Both the position numbers and the translations under genes were made by a program. Below, in pieces: positions 60,289-64,000 of a stretch of 64,000 nucleotides of DNA. Position 1 is the stretch's first letter. Every line of letters begins with the position of its first letter. The stretch spans positions 1-64,000 of the forward strand of contig CAZBIC010000037.1 of the NCBI GenBank assembly GCA_964491875.1. The letters run 5' to 3'. The notes beneath the pieces are model-generated. The model saw only the letters and a list, made by a program, of their open reading frames with translations. It ran no database searches and was not told the origin of the DNA. This stretch comes from JADJPG01 sp964491875. GTDB taxonomy: Bacteria > Verrucomicrobiota > Verrucomicrobiia > Limisphaerales > JADJPG01.

Positions 60289-61036
60289 CTATACTGGGCG
60301 AATAAAGATTCATCGTTCGGACATAAAGCTCGCAACGCGGGAAGCGAACGGCGCGTTCAGCTTTGACGCCAGCCTGAAGCTTATTGACTACGAGTTACCC
60401 GCAGAAGCGCTCGTGTTTGTTGAGGCGTATCGTCAGACAACGTGGATGCGATTTCCGTTCGGCACGGTAGCAAACCTTCAACCGCCAGCGAACCGCGAGT
60501 TGAACGAGTTTGAATCCGTTGAACACATCAAGTTTCGGGTCAAGGTCACCCAGGCGCTTGATGAGCACATTCTGCTCGCCGTCGCTGATCGCATTCCGCT
60601 GGCGCTGCCGAGCGAGGACGCGGACTGTGAAAGCATTCTGCCAGTTCATCCGAGGGAACTGGGCGATGAATTGTGGCAGGTAGAGATGGTCGATGAGCCA
60701 TGTCTTCTGGTTAACAAGTCTGCGACGCCAGACTGGCGACAGCTCACGCAATCGCCATTGTTCGTTTCGCTCGTTTATCCCGCCGTTTTGCGCCAGATAC
60801 TCACGCATGTTCTCTCCGAGGGTCACCGGGACACCGATGATGAGAATGAATGGCGTTCCAAATGGCTCCGCTTCGCCACGCTCATGCCCGGAGTCGATCC
60901 GGATATTCCAGGGAAGGACGACGGCGAGGACGCGGCCATGCGCTGGATGGAAGATGCCGTGGCGGGGTTCGCGAGGAAGCTGGCGTTGAAGGAGAAATTT
61001 TCCGCCGTGTGGCAGCAACCAAAAGGGGTCCAATGA
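60272..61036 (+). CDS. Unrecognised island protein between the GHKL and DUF6339-like genes
   Basis: 254 residues starting MIRRLNYTGRIKIHRSDIKL, with GGAG 5 nt before the ATG and a 17-nt overlap with the GHKL stop. It appears to begin with a beta-rich domain (FSFDASLKLIDYELPAEALV, EHIKFRVKV) and end with a helical one (LRQILTHVLSEGH, WLRFATLMPG, AAMRWMEDAVAGFARKLALK). No signal, membrane segment or catalytic motif is evident. The stop overlaps the next start by ATGA. Tight coupling on both sides makes it a core component of the cluster, perhaps a partner of the ATPase. Confidence 0.8.
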   Translation: MIRRLNYTGRIKIHRSDIKLATREANGAFSFDASLKLIDYELPAEALVFVEAYRQTTWMRFPFGTVANLQPPANRELNEFESVEHIKFRVKVTQALDEHILLAVADRIPLALPSEDADCESILPVHPRELGDELWQVEMVDEPCLLVNKSATPDWRQLTQSPLFVSLVYPAVLRQILTHVLSEGHRDTDDENEWRSKWLRFATLMPGVDPDIPGKDDGEDAAMRWMEDAVAGFARKLALKEKFSAVWQQPKGVQ

Positions 61037-61749
61037 AAGTTGCGCGCTTGAACGAGGGCGGCATTTCCACCTTTGCCGGCTGGCTGGAAACTCTGAAACA
61101 GGGTGGTTCGGTGCAGGCTCCCGTTTCGCTGCTGACCAGCCCTGAAGCCATCGAGGCTCTGCCTGTAACAGCGGATGTTGAACTGAGAGCTTTTACGAAT
61201 CGCTTCGAGGCGGCGGAATATCTATTCCATCGCTTCACCGAAGCCGGACTGACTGACGTGGACCGAGATCGTGGGTTGTGGGCGTGGCTTTCGCTCTTTT
61301 ACTTTGATTCCGTCTGCCCGGCGGGAAAAGGCGGCGTTCGCAAGCCCGGCGCACTAGCGCGTCATGTTCCTGAACCTGGAAATTTCCAACGGTATTACCG
61401 GCACCTGCTCGGCGGGCCGTATCGCATCTACCGCGCGCATCGGGATGATCCGAAGCGGGCGATGGCATTGTTGTGCCAGCCATTGAACACCCCCGGAGAA
61501 GTGGTCGAGCAGATTGCATCTCGCCAGGAACTCGTGACGAATCGCGGGATCATGGAACTGGCCACTCGCCTGTACTTCAATCCTGACACAAAGCTGAAGA
61601 AGCATGGTGTCGAAGGCAAAGGCGGCGGCACTCCTCGCCGACTTTCTGATGTTTTAGATCAATTTGATCTGACATGGGACTTGTATGCTTCCACCGGAGA
61701 GGAACTCGCGACAGTAATGCCCAAGGAGTTCGCCAGATTTCTTTCGTAG
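61033..61749 (+). CDS. DUF6339-like protein
   Basis: 238 residues from the ATG at 61033 (MKVARLNEGGISTFAGWLET), overlapping the previous stop. The central part (RDRGLWAWLSLFYFDSVCP, then RYYRHLLGGPYRIYRAHRD) resembles the DUF6339 family, as I recall it, whose members occur in defence-like clusters; the assignment is from memory of that motif. The C-terminus (LDQFDLTWDLYASTGEELATVMPKEF) looks helical. No catalytic triad is clear. A 139-bp gap with a dispersed repeat separates it from vsr. Confidence 0.65.
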   Translation: MKVARLNEGGISTFAGWLETLKQGGSVQAPVSLLTSPEAIEALPVTADVELRAFTNRFEAAEYLFHRFTEAGLTDVDRDRGLWAWLSLFYFDSVCPAGKGGVRKPGALARHVPEPGNFQRYYRHLLGGPYRIYRAHRDDPKRAMALLCQPLNTPGEVVEQIASRQELVTNRGIMELATRLYFNPDTKLKKHGVEGKGGGTPRRLSDVLDQFDLTWDLYASTGEELATVMPKEFARFLS

Positions 61750-61784
61750 CCAAGCTCGTGAGATTCCTGTCTGCGAGTGATTCC

Positions 61785-61814
61785 CACACGCCGGGTCGGA
61801 GACCGGAGCTCCGT
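61785..61814. repeat. Dispersed repeat between the DUF6339-like gene and vsr
   Basis: CACACGCCGGGTCGGAGACC then GGAGCTCCGTC, the second copy of the sequence found in the methyltransferase at 57962-57990. TGATTC precedes both copies a few bases upstream. Confidence 0.55.
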
Positions 61815-61888
61815 CGGAATCCGTGTGCATTCCGCCTTCACACGTTTCGGCGTGGCGGGCGGTCTGCATCCGTGGTTAAAACACTCCC

Positions 61889-62377
61889 ATGCCTGACGTG
61901 TTCACCAAGACCAAGCGCAGCGATGTGATGTCGCGCATCCGCTCGCGTGGGAACAAGGACACGGAGCTGGCGCTGGCGAAGGTGTTCCGCGCGGAGGGAA
62001 TTACGGGGTGGAGAAGACATGTGAAGTTGAGAGCCGGGGAGTTGAGTGTTGAGAGATCGAATGCGCGATCCTCTCAACACTCAACTCAAACACTCTCTCA
62101 ACTGATCGTCCGTCCGGATTTCGTCTTTCCAAAACTGCGCCTGGCGGTGTTCGTGGACGGGTGTTTCTGGCACGCGTGTCCGCTGCACGCGACCAAGCCG
62201 AAGGGGAATGCGGCGTTCTGGCGGAGGAAATTCGCCACGAACAAGGCGCGGGATCGACTGGTGACGCGCACGTTGCGGCGCGACGGATGGCGCGTGCTCC
62301 GCATCTGGGAACACGAGTTAAAGAAACCTGCCCGCGTGATCGCGAAGATGCGCAAGGCTTTGGCTCCTGCGCAGTGA
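61889..62377 (+). CDS. Very short patch repair-like (Vsr) endonuclease with an in-frame insertion
   Basis: A 162-residue Vsr nuclease, usual length about 135-150. The N-terminus FTKTKRSDVMSRIRSRGNKDTELALAKVFR, the core RPDFVFPKLRLAVFVDGCFWHACPLH (Asp77, Asp90, His95 as expected metal/catalytic residues) and RLVTRTLRRDGWRVLRIWEH are typical. Between WRRHVKLRAG and IVRPDFVF about 22 residues (49-73) are inserted, encoded by a 49-bp inverted repeat. Vsr enzymes cut at T:G mismatches arising from 5-methylcytosine deamination, which fits the methyltransferase upstream, but nuclease-effector roles are known too. The insertion may or may not be tolerated. Confidence 0.88.
   Translation: MPDVFTKTKRSDVMSRIRSRGNKDTELALAKVFRAEGITGWRRHVKLRAGELSVERSNARSSQHSTQTLSQLIVRPDFVFPKLRLAVFVDGCFWHACPLHATKPKGNAAFWRRKFATNKARDRLVTRTLRRDGWRVLRIWEHELKKPARVIAKMRKALAPAQ
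62039..62087. repeat. 49-bp inverted repeat inserted in vsr
   Basis: GAGTTGAGTGTTGAGA with GATCG (62039-62059) pairs with CGATC and CTCTCAACACTCAACTC (62066-62087) around a 6-nt loop, with one bulged base. The length keeps the vsr frame open. Its loop-end GATCG/CGATC and the repeated GTTGAG motif suggest a REP-like element. Confidence 0.8.
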
Positions 62378-62414
62378 CCCACCCGGCAGCCGACTCACGC
62401 GGCCCTTCAAGCTT

Positions 62415-62627
62415 TCAGGTCACGACCACCAGATCGTCCGCGATAATCTGCCCGTTCTTTCTCGCGGGCCGGACATGGGCATTCACCAGCACATCGGGTC
62501 CGGGTACTGTTCGAGTGGGGCCAATCTTGGCAACCAGTTCCATCACCTCGCCGTCTGACTTGCGGACGAACTCAAAGTGCCGTCCGTAGTCCGACGACAC
62601 GAGCTCGCGTTTGATAAATCCATTCAT
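62415..62627 (-). CDS. Small hypothetical protein
   Basis: About 70 residues from the ATG at 62627 (MNGFIKRELVSSDYGRHFEF); a start at 62639 (MDDTMNGF) is also possible. Alternating strand-like segments (HFEFVRKSDGEVMELVAKIG, DVLVNAHVRPARKNGQIIAD) resemble a small beta-barrel but give no family match. It converges on vsr with 38 bp between stops. It could be a remnant or genuine small gene. Confidence 0.45.
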   Translation of the reverse strand: MNGFIKRELVSSDYGRHFEFVRKSDGEVMELVAKIGPTRTVPGPDVLVNAHVRPARKNGQIIADDLVVVT

Positions 62628-62729
62628 AGTATCATCCATACCATGATGCCAGCCCACGGCCCATGGGGTGTAACCCGACCTTGCCGGAGCGGCTTCGGAC
62701 TCAGACGTGATGTCCCGGAGCTCGGCGGG

Positions 62730-62924
62730 TTACTTCCGGCCGGACTTGTGGCTGCGCGACTGGTTGCCCCGCTCAGGTGCGTTGCCCGTGGCGCGTGGTG
62801 CGGCACGGCGCGGTTCTTCGCGGCGGATTTGCGCGCGGCCAGGCTTGGCCTGGGCGACGGGGCTGGAGTTTCTGCTGGCGGCTGGTTTTTTGGATTTCAC
62901 GACCCGACCGTACGTCTCCTTCAT
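62730..62924 (-). CDS. Possible small basic protein
   Basis: 64 residues from the ATG at 62924 (MKETYGRVVKSKKPAASRNS), extremely basic and rich in Arg, Lys, Ser and Pro throughout (RREEPRRAAPRATGNAPERG). The frame is open upstream to 63110 but crosses a dispersed repeat. There is no recognisable domain and GC-rich composition can create such frames by chance; kept as low confidence. Confidence 0.28.
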   Translation of the reverse strand: MKETYGRVVKSKKPAASRNSSPVAQAKPGRAQIRREEPRRAAPRATGNAPERGNQSRSHKSGRK

Positions 62925-63396
62925 GCAAGGCACAACACTCCATTGGAAAATCGCCGGCCGGAACTTGTCCAACGCATTGCGGCGCTCCCGTCCGAATCCG
63001 TGTGCCTCTGCATCGATCGCACGGCGTTGCCCCGGGCTGATGTGGTGTGCCCCACTTCGGGCTAAGCGCAAAGGTAGGGACGACTTCCACGTCGTCCGAA
63101 GCCCAACCATGGTGAGTCGAAACTCCGTTCAACCGTGACAAACCCAGACCGCCGAACACCATTTCAGCGCGGACCGTTGCGCGGTCTTTCGTATTATGCC
63201 GATGCCAGAATCGGAAACGCGGCGGCCAAGTCAGCATTTGCGACGTGAATGGTGCACGAGGAACCAACCCTTGGACAGCTACTCGCAAGAAAGGTCAGCT
63301 TGGTTCGACGCGTGCCATCGCCAAAACAACCAATGGCGGAGCTTTCTGGTTGAATTATGGGCATTTCTTCCGATAAGCTTCCCCGAAGTACACACC
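62925..63396. other. Intergenic region with repeats before the RCC1 gene
   Basis: About 470 bp without a supportable gene. It includes the palindrome and dispersed repeat at 63078-63177. The remaining part up to 63396 should carry the promoter of the RCC1-repeat gene; no clear elements are seen. AT content rises here. Confidence 0.5.
63078..63177. repeat. Palindrome plus dispersed repeat, copy B
   Basis: GGACGAC (63078-63084) and GTCGTCC (63091-63097) form a short hairpin. It runs directly into CGAAGCCCAACCAT (63097-63110), the start of the second copy of the repeat at 54466-54546, in the same orientation. Confidence 0.65.
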
Positions 63397-64000
63397 ATGA
63401 GTTCAAGGAGTTTGAGATCATCTTCTGAGCCACAGTCGGAGACATCGACACTAGGAGTAAACTCCATTTCTTTAAGCTGGCTGAACGCCATTGGGGTCTT
63501 CCTCAGCTTTCTCCTCCTCTACTCCAAGCCCGCCCACGCAGGAGTTTCGACCGTGCTGGCATGGGGCGCGAATTATGATGGTCAAACGAATGTGCCCGTC
63601 GGGCTAACGAACGTCGTTGCGATCTCGGCTGGCAACAACTTTGCCGTAGCTCTCAGAATAGATGGCACGATCACGGCCTGGGGCGACAGCAGTGCCGCGA
63701 ACGATACGAATTACCTAGCGAATGTCGTGGCAATTTCTGCCGGGCTGGGTAGCGCTTTGAATTTGAGAGCCGATGGATCCATCGTAGCATCATTCAGCCA
63801 AGCAACAACGAATCAATTATTGTATCCGAGCTCGAATAAAATCATTGGCATCGCCGAAGGTTTATTCCTACTCAATGATCAAACGTTAACCGGCTCCTAC
63901 GGCAATTCCTTCGAAAACTTCAATGTCATTACATTGCCAAATGGTCCTCTTTTCGGAACTTCAATAGCTGGAAAGATTGAGGCAGGCGCCGCCGTATCTC
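63397..64000 (+). CDS. Secreted RCC1-repeat protein, N-terminal part (cut by window edge)
   Basis: 201 codons are visible from the ATG at 63397. A signal sequence lies at about residues 25-50 (SWLNAIGVFLSFLLLYSKPAHA). Beta-propeller repeats of the RCC1 type follow: VLAWGANYDGQTNVPVGLTN, VVAISAGNNFAVALRIDG, TITAWGDSS, NVVAISAGLGSALNLRADGS. In Verrucomicrobia such proteins are usually large and extracellular. The frame is open to the end of the window, so length and C-terminal domain are unknown. Confidence 0.85.
   Translation, partial: MSSRSLRSSSEPQSETSTLGVNSISLSWLNAIGVFLSFLLLYSKPAHAGVSTVLAWGANYDGQTNVPVGLTNVVAISAGNNFAVALRIDGTITAWGDSSAANDTNYLANVVAISAGLGSALNLRADGSIVASFSQATTNQLLYPSSNKIIGIAEGLFLLNDQTLTGSYGNSFENFNVITLPNGPLFGTSIAGKIEAGAAVS

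Noticed and set aside
62577..63138. Plus-strand frames across the region after vsr
   Set aside because: They read through palindromes and repeats, and their proteins are low-complexity with no recognisable domain.
1..64000. tRNA or rRNA genes
   Set aside because: I looked for conserved arm and loop signatures and rRNA core sequences and saw none.

Overview
The window looks like a high-GC chromosome segment from the Verrucomicrobiota, probably the Pedosphaera/Limisphaera side of the phylum. This is inferred from gene content and not from a marker tree. The pointers are a DUF1549/DUF1553 cytochrome-domain protein paired with a DUF1501 protein, an H-X9-DG-type pseudopilin, a secreted protein with autotransporter-associated beta-strand repeats, a Rieske/cytochrome b unit in which cytochrome b is fused to cytochrome c domains, and the dispersed coding repeat that reads SPGGEGRGEGG.

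Positions 1-17.9 kb are mostly housekeeping. They hold a partial Fe-alcohol dehydrogenase, a PHP histidinol phosphatase, nuoA-nuoB, an RRM protein, rpsO-pnp with a terminator, apaG, infA, a DUF155-like membrane protein, an App1-like phosphatase next to a diacylglycerol glycosyltransferase, the Rieske and cytochrome b/c genes, HemQ, a pseudopilin and an MBOAT acyltransferase. Positions 18-25.9 kb are more accessory: a clan CD (caspase/legumain-like) protease candidate, a degraded hth-vsr fusion, a 1,115-residue membrane coiled-coil protein with a sigma-54-like promoter, an SGNH protein and a sugar isomerase-like protein. Positions 25.9-35 kb hold the beta-strand-repeat protein and a Bat-type operon (MoxR, DUF58, DUF4381-like, two VWA proteins, TPR). 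Positions 35-53.5 kb return to housekeeping genes (rsmH, S4 protein, RluA, hom-thrC-decarboxylase, sppA, upp, M24 peptidase, mnmA) and end with the DUF1549/DUF1501 pair.

Positions 54.2-63.4 kb are a repeat-rich accessory island. A Y1 (REP-associated) transposase sits beside three and a half tandem 180-bp palindromic units. Next comes a compact same-strand cluster: two XRE regulators, a C5 cytosine methyltransferase with an extra C-terminal region, a GHKL-type ATPase, an unrecognised 254-residue protein, a DUF6339-like protein and a Vsr-like nuclease. Start-stop overlaps tie all but the last gene together. This is the best candidate for an under-described defence or modification system. Near 19.7 kb an in-frame join of the start of such an hth to the end of such a vsr, under the same operator, looks like the scar left when a second copy of the island was deleted. 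The window ends inside a secreted RCC1-repeat protein.
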